Shown: positions 34,803-48,531 of the stretch, in pieces | Layout: every line of letters begins with the position of its first letter | How positions within the stretch are numbered: the stretch's first letter is position 1 | Position numbers and translations under genes: made by a program | Assembly: GCA_028554755.1 (NCBI GenBank) | Contig: JAPTOF010000004.1 | Span: 20,144,001 to 20,208,000 of the forward strand | Length of the DNA stretch: 64,000 bases | Direction of reading: 5' to 3' | Source: Cordia subcordata | Taxonomy: Eukaryota > Streptophyta > Magnoliopsida > Boraginales > Cordiaceae | Notes under the pieces: model-generated | The model's database searches: none | Told to the model about the DNA's origin: nothing | The model's input: the letters and a program-made list of their open reading frames with translations, nothing else

Positions 34803-37324
34803 ACATCCCCAAACCTTCTCCTTACTTGTCCCTAAGCACGCCCAAACCTAAGTCTATCTCAAAGTTGGTAAAGAGGGTTGCCTAGAGGATTAATTTGCCA
34901 TCATGGTGCGTCTAAGGAGAATGAAGGGGTCATTCCTTTCACAGAGAGATCTCCAAGCCTTTTTGGATCCTTCCCTTACTCACAAGGGGTCTCGTACCTC
35001 ACGGACCTCCACAAGCCAAGTATTCTAATGCACACATGCAAGATGTTGATACTTTGTGCCCTCTCAACTAACATGGTCTCCCCAACATACACATAACCTC
35101 AAAGATAAGGAGAGAAAGAATATAAATATACAATGGCTCACAAAATGACGCAAAAGCCTTACCCACATAACAACAAAGAACAAAGGAAATAACTTGTGCT
35201 AAGTTAACACTGTGTCACTTAAATACTTATTCAATGAGCGTCACTTTTTCATGTTTTTGTTGCCTTATGGCTTTTTTCACATTTTTTTTTTGGCTTTTTC
35301 AAGCTTTTGGCCTTTTTCAATTTTTTTGGATTTTTTTCACACTTTTTGTATGACATTACATAACAAAAAGAAAAGAAAAAGAAAGGCTAAGGCACACTAA
35401 AATGAACCAATCAAGGAAGGGGCACTCATATCAATACTCTTTTTTCAAAACTCTTCTTCCAACCAAGCCATAGGATAGCTACAAGGTGAATTCTTAGAGG
35501 CACTTACTCCCCATAACTTTCAAGGGCATCTTCTCCAAGTCTCACCTCTCATTTCACTCCATTCACTTCATGCAATACAACCCTAGCTCCACCAATCAAG
35601 TAAATCAATCACAAAAGCCAACCCTCTAATCAACCAAGAGATAAATGACTCTACATGCATAAAAATCGAAAAATTTTCACCATTTTAAGCACATAATGCA
35701 ATCTACCCTATACAAAGCATAAGATAATAAAACCAAACTGCTACATCCCTAAACCTAAACTTTGCTTGTCTTCGTGCAGATAGAACAATACTACTCAACA
35801 AGCAAATAAGCATCACAAAGCAAGGATGGTGGAGACGGGGTAGATAAATGGGAAGCATGTGAAGAAAGGATAGATACAGTCTTGTATTCTTTTTAAAGCT
35901 CGTCGATGCCAATGATTAGTAATTTGTCTGTTAACCCTGTTTCTCAACAAATGACAAACACTCACAAAGTACAAGATTAGTAGCATATGCCAAGCAAGCT
36001 CGCATTGGCATCATCTAATGATAAACAAGGTGTATGAAGAATGGGGAATGATAGAAGTGAGGATCAACACTTGAGAGCGTGAAAAAGAAAGCAAACAAAA
36101 AGAAAATGAAAATCAAAGAACGACAATACTGAAAGCAAATAAAAGAAAAGGAAAACAAGGAAAGCAAATGAAATATAGATATGTGTAGGGTGCCTTCTAG
36201 CAACGCTGGATTTAACACCTCCAACTAGGTATTAATGTTAGAGCAAACCATGTTTAAAATTAAGAGGCACAAATTGCCAGATATTCAACCATGCACAGAC
36301 AGTAGAATGAAAAGGATCATGCAACAAATAGTGGGGCGATAAATGCACAATGCACCCTTTTTCTAATTCCCACCCCAAACATCAAACAAAAATATGCATA
36401 CAAGTATGGAAGGTGTCATGCAAAAATGTCAAAGATCATGCCCCTCTTGCTCTCTAACTAGCCACCCCATTGCCTTCTTTTTGTAATCAAAGGCTAGGAA
36501 CATGCCCTCCCCATGGGTTAATGATAAGTCTAATGCATGCAATATGAGACAAGTGCTATCTAACCTTAGATGGAAATGTTCTAAACTAGAAGGCACAAAC
36601 GTGAGCTTTAAAGAGGGAGACTCAACGTAATAGGAAATGGGAGTGGGAAAAACACTCAGAGAAGGAAGGGCAACGATAAAGGAAGTGGATGTACTACACT
36701 CTTCTTGTTCACAAGATATGTCATTATCAAGCCTAGGTTGCTTGAGCTCCTCACATAGGGTGGACTCGATCCTAATGGGTTCACTCACACTAAGAAAAAG
36801 GTTTATGTTCATCCAAAAAGCACTTAAACTCGTCAATCACTTCCCAAATAGAGAGTGTAGAAAAAGGTATCAACAATGATTCGTCAAACACACCCAAAGA
36901 CCCATAGATCACAATTTCAAGCTCATTAATTTCTTTCTTAAGTGTCTTCTTGGAGTGGCTATTCTTCTGAATATAACAATCCTTAACTCTAAGAGAATTA
37001 TTATCTAAAAACTCTGAAATTGATGTCTTGTTTTCCTCAATGGATGACTTTAAACCTTTACTAGCTAAAGTCTTTCCAAATTCATCCACACATTCATTAC
37101 TAGTAGGTATCATCTCACCATTATGCTTCTTATAAGAGGCAGACATATATGGAGAGGATAATAGGGACTCAAAGGATTTTGGGTCGTGGATGTATGAATG
37201 CTCAAGAGAGATATGTACCCTAGACTTCCTAAATATAGACTCAAAATGTAATTAAGTACAATGAACATGAGACTCAACCTCCATATGCGTGAGAAGTATG
37301 GGATGAGAGGAAAGATTAGGTTCA
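34803..37324 (-). mobile_element. Family R array, internal region 1 (truncated)
   Basis: Starts with a pyrimidine-rich strip (purine tract on the minus strand, aggagaaggtttgggg), then non-coding DNA, then part of the zinc-knuckle ORF. It is cut at ggttca, where it joins mid-LTR sequence (caaggaaataaaag); primer site and knuckle are lost. Confidence 0.65.
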
Positions 37325-37325
37325 C
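36429..37325 (-). pseudogene. Gag-like ORF of family R, copy 2 (N-terminus deleted)
   Basis: Two overlapping minus-strand frames, 36790-37146 (118 residues) and 36429-36836 (135 residues), correspond to the acidic middle and C-terminus of copy 3 (NSHSKKTLKKEINELEI, then SLTHGEGMFLAFDYKKKA). A frameshift separates them. The knuckle region is missing because of the deletion at 37324. The closeness to copies 1 and 3 at protein level is the main reason to think the frame was once translated. Confidence 0.55.
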
Positions 37326-40300
37326 AAGGAAATAAAAGCGCAGTGTGTGTGTAATGGGGAAATCAAGTGATCTTAAGGGAAGTCAAACATGTGGAGATGG
37401 GGACTAGGGTGTTTACGTTTTGCAATTGGGTGATTACTACTTCTTGTTGGGGTTGCTTGATGGATTGTATGAAATGCTTAAATCTAGACCTCTAATTAAA
37501 ATCCTAATTGGTACCTTAAGCCTCAGCGCGGGTTCGTCCCTAGGTGGCGATGTTTAGTAATATGGCGTGGTCTTTATGACTTAGGAATTAGAGCTCGCTA
37601 ATAGGATTCTAGGTGATTAAGGTCGATCTGACCCTAGCACTTAGTCTACTAATTAGTTCTCCAATCTAACCCTAGGACTCAGTACGAGTTTGTCCCTAAG
37701 CTTCATCCAACTTAGAGCTACGTCGTGGTTCTTATGAACCTAGGGCGTTAAGGTGGACTAACTAGTCTTCCTAAGTTAACTAAGGTTAACTAAACCTATC
37801 TGGACTCTTATTGGCTGGATTTAAAGCCAAAGGGGACTCGACCTAGACTAATTACTAGTTATGAGCCATCGATTGCATCACAATAGCGAAAATTGAAATT
37901 TAAGCAGAAGGTATACACATCTAGGGCATGGCATTTGAGAATACTCCAAAATATTCTACTACTAAGCACATAGACATACTTAGATTACACCAATTTAAGA
38001 GTCAGCACCAGACATGTAAGCAATCGAAGCTATTCACGTGATTAAGTATGCAAACATAGACATGTATATAGTCATACCTGTAGGATCAATAATATTATAT
38101 GTGGTCTATTCTAGTCCATATTTTCAAAAATACTACCAAGAAAGCATGCTAGGAAAATAAAATAACCACATAACACACACAAGAAAATGCTTAAGAACAT
38201 ATAGAACATAACTAGTATTTGCAAAATATGTAAAGCTAATCTCTTGAAGCGTGGGGCCTTTGATGAAGCTAAAATTGTCACGAGCTTTGTTCACGCTCAT
38301 GAACAAGGCCACCAAAAAAATTTTACTATAAGGGTGTCGCAATATGCAACTCCCTAGTCGTTTCCCTATAGTTAAAGAGACTTTTCTTAAGAGAATAGCC
38401 TCTTTTGTGGGAAGAAGCAAAGTAATATGCTCTTGAAAATCTAGAGCAAAAACCACACAATAAGTGTGTACTATGTGTAGTAGTATTCTCTTGCCAAAAT
38501 GGAAAAGAACAACTACAAAATTTTTTGGATGCAAGAAATGGTTTAAGGTCTTGCCTATTTATAGAAAAAGTTTGGCACCTAAACCTTGTAAACTTTTCAT
38601 GTGGGAAACTTCTTCCTAGTAGTAAAGGTTTGCCACATGTCATGGAAGTTGTACAATTTAAATTCTTCTTGTAGTAACTTTCTAGCACATGTCTTGGAAG
38701 ATTGGGCCAAGCCCACAATCCAAGCCCAATACATAGTCCATAATCCATGTGGAGGCCCAAGCCCAATAAGAAACCATCCAAGCCCAATTAGGTTATCTTG
38801 GACTCTAAAGAAAGCCCAAACCCAATTCCAAGCTTTGGCCCAATAAGGCTATTACCATAATATGAAATTTGCTCTTTCAAGATTACTCTCTCAAAGTCAT
38901 TTCAACTCGGAAAGGGACCAAGAAGACACAATTAGCCTTGGCTTCCAAAAATAACAAAAAATGTCCTTGCCCGATCTAGGCGACATAATAACTATTTTTA
39001 ACTTCGATCTATTCCACCATAAGATCAAAGTTACACTCCAAGAATAATTGTTATTACCCAAAAGCTTATTACAAAAGAAAGAGAACTTTGTCTTTGACCT
39101 ACTAAATAACCGATCATAATGCCCTTCTATGTATACCCATAACTAAGGCCAATCCTTTGGCCTGTGTACTATCACCTCCTTAGCTGCATCTTTTCTTTTG
39201 GGTCTTTTGTCCTATTGCCAACCATCTTTGGTCATGGAATCTCTTGTTCTCGGGAGCGACCCTCAAGCCATATGACTGATACACCCATAAAGGTAGTATC
39301 ACTAAATATAGATTTGGATGATAAATATGGACAATCCTAAAGGAGGCACATAGGTTCCATATTGCATATGCATGTTCCAATTAATTAGAACTTACCACTT
39401 GATGCACAAGGCTGTTGATCCTAATAAAGTAAGATCTCACCCATAATGAATCAAAGTACCAAACTCTAACTTCATTAGTTCATCCACATATGCTCAAGAT
39501 TAAGAGCAATGATCATTTAGTAGCAGTGAGTATCTTGTTTTCTTTCTTTGATAGTACGTCTCTAGAAAACATACTCACAATGGTCCTGTAAAAAACGTGA
39601 CACACGTACTATTGAGACAAATCCAGAAAATCCTCCAATGACCTAGGTAGATCACCCTCAACGAGGAAACTTGCTCAATATAACCTTATTCCAGTAGAGT
39701 GCCTAATACTACCATTCGGTTATGGACTCAATTTATAATGTGACTAAATCTAGACTTGGACCTACTATGCGTCCAGCCTCACTGTGCACCCAAGTTATTA
39801 ATTCAAGTCCAGGGACTTTTATACATACGTCAATAAAACATACTAGAGATAATATGTAAGGAACTCATAATGCCATTTAACAAAATGATTATACATTGTT
39901 TAACATCCAAAATGTTATATCCAAGTGAGCTTTAGGGCATGCTAATCCTAACAATATCTACTTCATGTAATCACCTCACAAACACATAGACATGCTAGCA
40001 TAATGATTTAGCAATGGTTAATAGCAAAATAGACTTCAATATACATATGAAACTTCATTGAGGCATTTTAACAAACACATAGACATGTATGTAAAATGGT
40101 CTTTGAAACCCTAATTTCAAGCATATATATACAAATCCATCAAGTTCCCATAAAAATAATGTAATAATCAATCCATAATACAAGAGTAAATCACCCTACA
40201 GGCTCTACTTATACATATATTAACTTGGCATGAAAGGGAGATAAGAAATATACCCTTCTATCCAAAGCTAATCCTTTACATTCCATGAGCATGAGCCTCA

Positions 40301-40956
40301 ACTCTTGTGTTTGATCCTCATAGAAACTTGATTCCAAGTGCTAAATGTGTATGGAAGAGTGTGTGAGAGATGGGTGATCAGAGGATAGGGTTTTAGGAGA
40401 TGTGTATGAAAGAATATGACTACATGTTCTTAAAAATGACCAAAAGAGGGCTTATATAGCCAATTCCCTGAGTACTGGAACACCTAACCAATGCACCGGT
40501 AACAAGAGCTCTCTATTCCACCAAAGGAAGGTTGCTTATTGGTTTTATTGGCCTAGTCAACTGGTGCATCGCCTCTCTAAAGCTACTAGGCCGATAGTAT
40601 AATAGTTGCTCTCTTTTGGCTTCGTTTTCACTCCGTTTTGCTTTCAATTGCTTTGGCCTTTGTTCGAAAGCCTCCAATCTTGCTTTTCTTCCACTTTTCA
40701 TCCTCAAAATCTTATTCAATTATTGCCCAAACTATCTATATCTTTGTTAGCTTAAGAAATTCCTCAAACTCACCTAAAACACAAGATAAGTGCACTTTCG
40801 TGTAGCATTTATACTTTAAGCTTAATTGTAGACACCTAAAGCCTAATATGCTCAAGTATGATATAAACGCTATACTAATACACCTAATAGAGCACAAAAC
40901 ACCTCGAAACAAGAACAAGAATGCAATACATAAACACACACAAAACTAACACATCA
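37325..40956 (-). mobile_element. Family R array, LTR 2 (left end deleted, split by a solo LTR)
   Basis: Lacks about the first 240 bp. Ends acacatca. Has a hairpin unit at 37811-37830. Interrupted by a foreign solo LTR at 38079-39953. Confidence 0.7.
38079..39953 (-). mobile_element. Solo LTR, tgttagga...tcctaca family, minus strand
   Basis: 1875 bp; on + it reads tgtaggatcaat...ctaatcctaaca, the reverse of the copy at 9533-11476, with intact tg/ca ends. Flanks atacc (38074-38078) and atatc (39954-39958) differ at one base. Ignoring the insert gives tcatacctacttcatgtaatcac, close to the uninterrupted LTR at about 33655. Minus-strand TATA box at 38556-38563. Confidence 0.85.
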
Positions 40957-42585
40957 ACAACCTCAAACCTTTTCCTTGCTTGTCCCCAAGTAGGCCCAAA
41001 TGTAAGTTTATCTTTAAAGTCAATACAAAAGGTTGCCTAAAGGATTGACTCGCTATCTCGGTGAATCTAAGGAGCATAAAGGGGTCATTCTTTTTGTAGA
41101 GGGGTCCTCAAGCATTTTTTGGATCCTCCCTTACTCACCAAGTGTCTCACACCTTCAGGAAGTTCCCTAATAGCTATTACACCACAAACCTGGGATTTTA
41201 ACATGCATACTTGGGATATTGATATTTCGTGCCTCATCAACCAATATGGCCTCCCTAATATACAAAAAGCCTCAAAGACAAGAAGAGAGAGAATATACAA
41301 ACATGATGGCTGGTGGAAGCCTTATTCACATATCCACAAAGATGATAGCATGAGCTAAGTTGACATTGTGTCACTTAGGCACTTATTCAATGAACTTCAA
41401 TTTTGCATATTTTTGTTGCCTTTGGCTTTTTCTCATTTTTTATTTTTTTGGCTTTTTCAAGCTTTATGGCGTTTTCTATTTTTTTGGATTTTTCACATTT
41501 TACATTTCATAACCAAAAAGAAAACAAAAAGAAAGCCTAAGGCACATCCAAAAGAATAGATCAAGGAAGGGACATTCATATCAATACCCTTTTTCGACCA
41601 CTTTTTTCGACCAGCCATGAGGTGGTTAAAAGATGCATTCCTAAAGGTACTCATTCCCCGCAACTTTCAAGGATATCTCCTCCAAGTCTTGGCTCTCCCC
41701 CCACCCTATTCACTTCCCACAATACAACCTTCTCTGCATCAATCAATTAAATGAATAACAAAAGCCAACACTCCAATCAACCAAGAGATAAATGACTCTA
41801 TATGGATCAAAATTGAAAATTTTTCACTATTTTAAGCACATAATGCACATCAACCCTAATCAAAATATATAACAATAAAACCAAACTCTTACACCCTTAA
41901 ACCTAAACTTTGTTTGTCCTTAAGCAAATAAAACAAAAGCACATAACAAGCAAATAGACGACATAAAGCAAGTAAAGGTGGTGGGGAGGGGTAGATATAA
42001 GGGGACTAGTGGAGAAAGAATAGATACAACCTTGTGTTTGTTTAAAGCTCTCCGATGCCAATGATCAATAACTCAGCTACTAACGCTATTTTTCCATAAA
42101 CCACAAATACTCAAAAAGCACAAGATTAGTAGTATATGCCATGCAAGCTTGCATTGGCATCATTAAAGGCTAAACAAAGTGTATACAAAAGGGGAAATAA
42201 TAGAATTAAGGATTAACTTGGGAGGGTAAAAAAGAAAGCAAATGAAGAGAAAATGAAAATCAAGAGAACTAAACTACTAAAAGTAAATAAAAGAAAAGGA
42301 AAAGCAAGGAAAGCAAATGGAATATAAACATGTTTAGGGTGCCTCTTAACAGAACTGGATTTAACGCCTCTAGTCGGGCGCAAATGTTAGAGCAATCTGT
42401 GCTTAAAATTACGAAGCATAAATTGTCAGATATTCAACCAAGCACAGATAATAGAAGGAAAAGGGTCATGCAACAAATGATGGGGCAATGACTGTATGAT
42501 GTACCCCTTTCCTAACTCCCAAACTAAAACATCAAATGAAAATGTGTGCATAAGTGTGGAAGGTGTCATGCATAAGCGTGAAAGA

Positions 42586-44420
42586 TTATGCCCTATTTTC
42601 TTTTTAACTAACTACCCATGCGCTTCTTTTCATAGTCAAGGGCTAGGAACACACCCACGTCATAGGTCAAAGATAGGTCAATTACATGCAACATAGGAGA
42701 AGTGCTTTATAACCCTAGATGAAAGTGTTTTAAACTAGAGGGTCCAAAGAGGAGTGCTTAACGGAATTAGAAAGGGGAGTAGGAGCGACACTCAGAGTAG
42801 AAAGGTCAAAGGTCAAGGACATGGAAGCATTACACTCTTCCTCTTCACAAGATTGGTTATGATCAAGCCTAGGTCGCTTTAACTCCTTATGAGGGGTGGA
42901 TTCGATATTAATGAGTTCACTCACATTAAGGGAAGATTTATGTTCATCTAGAAAGTGCTTAACCTTATCAATCAATTCCCTAGTGGAGAGAGTAGAAGAA
43001 GGTACCAACAATAATTCATCAACCACACCCAAAGACCCATAGATCGCAATTTCAAGCTCATCAATTTCTTTCTTAAGTGTCTTCTTAGAGTGGCTATTCT
43101 CCTCAACACAACAATCCTTAACTCTAAGAGACTTATCATCTAAAAACTCTGAAATTGATGTCTTGTTCTCCCTAATGAATGACTCTAAAGCTTTACTAGC
43201 TAAGGTCTCATCAAATCCATCCTTACATTCATCGCTAGTGGGTGTTATCTTACCATCACGCACTTCATATGGGGTATACACATTTGAAGGGGACAATAGG
43301 GACTCACAAGATTTCAGGTCGTGCATGCATGAATGCTAGAGGAAGGTATGTACCCTAAACTTCTTAAATGAGGACTTGAAATGCAAATGAGTGCTGTGAT
43401 CATGAGTTTCAATCTCCAAGTGTCTCTGAAGTGTGGGATGAGCAGAAAGGATAGGCTCATGCAACTCAATAGAGGACATTGAAAGCTTAAGAAGATAGGG
43501 TACTACTTCCTCTGAAACATATCCATAAAAGCCATCAAGAACCAAGCTATCATTAAGCATATCCTCATCCTTACTACATGATGTTATCTCTCCATCGACC
43601 TCTCTTTCTAATTGTCTCTCCAAAACACCATCATATTCACCTCTATTGCTCTCATCTCTAAGTCTCTCTCCTATCTCCTCAACCCGGTCTAAAGGTATCT
43701 CAAGACTTCCAACCACGGGTTGTTCACTCTCAATCTCTATCTTCGAGCACTCACGTAGATAGTCAACTTGTTGCATCATACTATCTAGTCTCTTTCGATC
43801 AGATTAGAGGAGTGATTATAGATAGGTAATCTTTTCATCATAACTTAAGGATGTCCTAAGAAAAGAGGGCTCAACCGAGTGAGAATGGTAATCATCTTGA
43901 TAGGGAGCACTATAAATGCAACCATTATAGGACTCAGAGGAAGGGTGAGTAGGAAAAGATGGTGTAAAGGATAAACTTTGAATGCAAGGAGGTGTATCGA
44001 ATGAAGAGTCATCTTGACCATAATATATAGATGCATGATGTTGCACCCTAGAATCAGGATAATAGGATGAAGATGCAAGCATAGGTATATGATTCCTTGG
44101 GGCATTGGCTGTTGCATGTAATCGCGAACTATGGTGGAAGGTAGGACAAGCACTAGAAAACTGAGCACAGCTTCCGCAATGATTGCAATGACAAGAATAT
44201 ACATTCCTATATAGTCATGATTTCTAAATGAACATATATGAGATGATGCATGACTATGAGGGTTATAGTTAGCACTAGCCCTAGATTAGGGATTTTCAAG
44301 GGGACAAAAGAAAGTTTGATGTATAGAACTTCCACAAACATGACATGCATTGGGAACAAGTTGGGGTGGTGGAGAAGAGGATACTAAGGACTACCAAGAA
44401 CATTATGGTCACTCATATTC
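42586..44420 (-). pseudogene. Gag-like zinc-knuckle ORF of family R, copy 3 (best preserved)
   Basis: Minus strand. Around 44300-44350 it encodes PNACHVCGSSIHQTFFCP, a clean C-x2-C-x4-H-x4-C knuckle. Next come a Tyr/Ser/Pro-rich segment (43816-44082, with GQDDSSF), a charged segment (43336-43779) and a 198-residue frame (42730-43326) with ENSHSKKTLKKEIDELEI and a Glu/Asp-rich stretch. The last part (42586-42730) is broken. Copies 1 and 2 keep the same order and many of the same residues. No aspartic protease, RT or integrase motif occurs. The knuckle suggests RNA or DNA binding; the rest is not recognised. Confidence 0.6.
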
Positions 44421-44561
44421 ATTAAAAAACAACATGTTCAATTTGTTTTTCTTTTTGAATTTTTCTCTTTTATTTTTCAAAATAAAGAAAACATGAAAAC
44501 AAAAGATAAGACAACACGTAACAAGACACACAAAAACAAAGAAACCAAACAACCTTTGCCT

Positions 44562-44577
44562 TCCCAACAATGGTGCA
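44562..44577 (-). other. Primer-binding site relic, family R array
   Basis: tcccaacaatggtgca on + aligns with the tRNA-Asp 3' end with several changes; the LTR starts 7 bases further at 44585. Confidence 0.55.
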
Positions 44578-44584
44578 GAGAACT

Positions 44585-46592
44585 TGACACGCTATTCAGA
44601 GCATAAGCCTAAATAGCCCGGAAGCACACAAGTCATATGTAGTACGGTTTGTGCGAGTATGAGGTCGAATCCATAAGGAGGCCTAACGTGCAAGTTGTCC
44701 TAAGCTATGTACATTCTAAGAAGCTACGTGTTGGGTCCCTACATTATGATATTTTTGGGTTTTTGGTTTAAAGGGAGCTCGAAAAAGATAAATCTAAGTT
44801 AAGGACAAGGAAATAAAAGGGAGGTGTATATGTGTAATGGGGAAGGGCGGTGTCTATGTGTGATAGGAGAATCAAGCGATCTAAGGGAAAGTCAAACATG
44901 TGGAGATAAGGACTAGGGTGATTACATCTTGCAAATGGGTGGTTACTACTTCTTGTTGGGGTTGCTTGATGGATTATATGAAATGCTCTAATCTAGAACT
45001 CTAATTAGCCTCCTAATTGGTACTTTAAGCCTTAGTGCAGGTCTGTCTCTAGGTGGCGATGCCTAGTAATATGGCATGGTTTTTATGACTTCGGAATTAA
45101 GGCTAGCTAATACGATTCTAGGTGATTAAGATCAATCTAACCCCAGCACTTAGTCTACTAATTAGTTCCCCAATCTAACCCTAGGACTTAATGCGAGTCC
45201 GTCCCTAAGCTTCGCCCTACTTAGAGCTATGGCGTGGTCCTTGTGAACCTAAGGTGTTAAGGTAGAATAACTAGTCTTCCTAAGTTAACTAAGGTCAACT
45301 AAACCTATCCGAACTCCTATTAGTTGTATTTAAAGCCAAAGGGGACTCGATCTAGGTTAGTTAATAGTTGTGCACCATCGATCACATCACAATATCAAAA
45401 ATTAACATTTAAGCCCATGGCATACACATCTAGGGCATGACTTGTGTGAATACTTCGAACTATTCTACTACTAAGCACATAGACATACTTAGACTATACC
45501 AATTTTAAGCGTTAGCAACCGATATGTAAGCAATAGAAGCTATTCATGTGATTAAGTATGCAAACACACACATAGACACGTATATAATCATACACATCTC
45601 TGTAATCACCATAGAAACACAAAGACATGCTCGCATAATGATTTAAAAATGGTTAATAGCAAAATAGACTTCAATATATATATGCAACTTCATTGAGGCA
45701 TTTCAATAAACACCTAGACATGTATGTAAAATGGCCTTTGAAACCCTAAGTACAAGCGTATATATACAAATCCATCAAGTACCCATAACAATAATGTAAT
45801 AATCAACCATAATACAAGTGTAAGTTACCCTACAGGCTCTATTTATACATATATTAACTTGGGATAAAAGGGAGCTAAGAAATATACCTTTCTATCCAAA
45901 GCTAATCCTTTACAATCCACGAGCATGAGCCCTAAATCTTGTGTTTAATCCTCTTTGAAGATTGATTCCAAGTGCTAAATATGTATGGAAGAGTATGTGA
46001 GAGGTAGGTGATGAGAGGATCAGGGTTTTGGAGATGGGTGTGAAAGAATGTGACTACTTGTTCTTAAAAATGACTAAAAGAGGGCTTATATAGCCAATTT
46101 TTTGTGACTACAGGAACACCTAACCAGTGCATTAGTAACAAGAGCTCTCTATTCCACCAAAGGAAGGTTTCTCATTAGTTTTACTGGCCTAGTGAGTCAG
46201 TGCATCGCCTTTTTGAAGCTACTAGGCCGGTAGTACAATAATTGCTCTCTTTTGGCTTCGTTTTTGCTCTTTTTGCTTCCGATTGCTTTGGCCTTTGTCC
46301 GGAAGCCTCTAATCTTGCTTGTCTTCCACTTTTCATTCTCAAAATCTTCTTGAATTCTTGCCCAAACCATTTCCATCTTTGTTCAGCTCAAGACATTCCT
46401 CAAACTCACTTGAAACACAAGATAAGTGTACTTTAGTATGGCATTGATGCTTTAAGCTCAACTATAGACATCTAAAGCCTAATATGCTCAAGTATGATAT
46501 AAATACTGTACTAATACACCTAATAGAGCACAAAACACCTCAAAACAAGAATAAGAATGCAATACACAAACACACACAAAACCAACATATCA
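44585..46592 (-). mobile_element. Family R array, LTR 3
   Basis: Starts tgacacgctattcagagc and ends aacatatca; 2008 bp. One hairpin unit near 45331 is degenerate. Confidence 0.75.
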
Positions 46593-47431
46593 GGTCATAT
46601 GTAGTATGGTGTGTGCGAGTACGGGGTCGAATCCATGGAGAGGCCTAAATGAGTGGTGTTCTAAGCTACGTGCATCTTAAAAAGCTACGTGTTGGGTTCC
46701 TAAACTACATTCTTTTTGGGTTTTTAATTGAGGGGAGTTTAGAAAAGATATACCTAATCTAAGGTCAAGGAAATGAAAGGGTAGTGTGTGTGTGTTTGAA
46801 GGGCGAAGCAAGCAATCTAAAGGAGTTAAACGTGTAGAAATGGGGACTAGGGTGATTATATCTTGCCTATGGGTAATTACTACATCTATCTAGGGATGCT
46901 TGATGGATTGTACTAATGAAATCTCATCTAGACCTCTGATTACCCTCTTAATGGTACCTCTAGGACTCGGTGCGGGTCCGTTCCTAAGCACGTCTACCCA
47001 GAGCTACGGTGTGGTCTTTATGACCTAGGCATTAGAGCTAGCTAATTAGGGTTCTAGGTGACTCAAAGTGATCTAACCTTAGTGTGTAAACCGTTGACTG
47101 GATTTAAAGCCAAGACCTAGTTCGTCTAAAGTTGACTAACCTACCCTGAAACTTGTTAGTTGGATTTAACATAAGGAAGACTCGACCTAGGCTAGCCATT
47201 AGTTCTACACCATCGATCGTCATCACGATAGCGAAAAGTAGCAATTACTCGTAAAGCATATACATTTAAGGCATGGAATTTGAGGATATATCAGCCTATC
47301 CTAAGCACATAGATATACTTAGATTATACCAATTTAAGCAATAGTACCTAACATGTAAGTAATAGAAGCTATTTATGCTATTAAGTATGCTAACACAATG
47401 ATTTGGAAATGATTAATAACATAATAGACTT

Positions 47432-47482
<51 letters not shown>

Positions 47483-48531
47483 ACTTCATTGACGCATTTC
47501 AACAAACACATAGACATGTATGTAAAATGGCCTTTGAAATCCTAAGCACAAAACACATACACAAATATATATATATATATATATATATACAAATCCATCA
47601 AATACTATTACAAAAAAATAGTAATCAATCCATAAATACAAGATATAATCACCCTACATGCTTTACTTATACATATATTAACTTGGGATAAAAGGGAGAG
47701 AAGGACTATACTCGTCTATCCAAAGCTAATCCTTTACAATCCATGAGCATAAGCCCCAAATCTTGTGTTTGATTCCCTTAGATCCTTGATTCCTAGTGTT
47801 AAATGTATTTAGAAGTGAGTATGTGAGGTGGATTTAGGGTTTAGGTAAATAGGTGTTTGAAATAGTGAGTGTTCTCCCTAAAAAATTACTGAAAAGTGAC
47901 TTAATTAGAGCTATCAATGTGCATGGCCAGGGGACCAGTTAGTCGACCGGCCTCAAGGCTAAGTCAACTGGCCTAAATTGGCCAAGATTTGAGCTGGTCG
48001 ACTGGGCTTAACAGGAAGTAGATCAGTCTTGACAGTAAAATATTCATATCTTGCTTGTTTTGCCTCCAATTCGCGCATCGTTTTTTCTATGGCTTTGTAC
48101 CACTTCTAGGGATCTCCCAAGCCATTATTTGCCTCCTAAAATATGTCCAAATTTTGTCCATTTCTTTCTTTGGTTGCAAGCTTCAAATTTAGATCCCGTT
48201 AAGCTCGGTTTCACCTCAGTCGCTCTTTCCTTTGCCCGGCCCCTTTCAAATACATCTTCTAAACCTTGTTTAAACCCCAAATACCTTTGTATTTAATCTA
48301 AATCTCAAATACCATCAATCAAAGTCCAATTATCTCTCCGAATCTCACCTAAAACAAGAAACAAACGCGCATTAGTGTAGCATTTAAGTCATAAATTCAA
48401 CTGTGAACATGAAAGCCCTAATATGCAAAAGTATGACCTAAATGCTATACTACTACACCAAACAAAGCTCAAACCCCTCAAAACACCTATATACATGCAA
48501 TTCATGAGCACACACAAAACTAACACATCAT
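46593..48531 (-). mobile_element. Family R array, LTR 4 (first about 48 bp missing)
   Basis: Fused directly to LTR 3: caggtcatatgtagtatgg aligns with position about 48 of the LTR (caagtcatatgtagtacgg), with ca shared at the join. Ends acacatca. Holds long (AT)n runs at 47437-47480 and 47567-47590. Confidence 0.75.

Larger units (their letters stand above)
40957..44584 (-). mobile_element. Family R array, internal region 2 (most complete)
   Basis: Complete interior of 3.6 kb: purine tract on the minus strand (aaggaaaaggtttgagg) next to the LTR, non-coding DNA, the gag-like ORF, then the primer site. With two LTRs of about 2 kb this implies a unit of about 7.6 kb, with no pol. It fits a large retrotransposon derivative that depends on another element for enzymes. 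Confidence 0.7.

Noticed and set aside
38326..38846. Frames of 80-150 residues in the 38 kb region
   Set aside because: They lie inside a solo LTR and are not conserved as proteins in the sister LTR at 9533-11476.
43845..44204. 119-residue minus-strand frame
   Set aside because: Alternative frame of the same gag-like region, for the same reason as 12960-13394.
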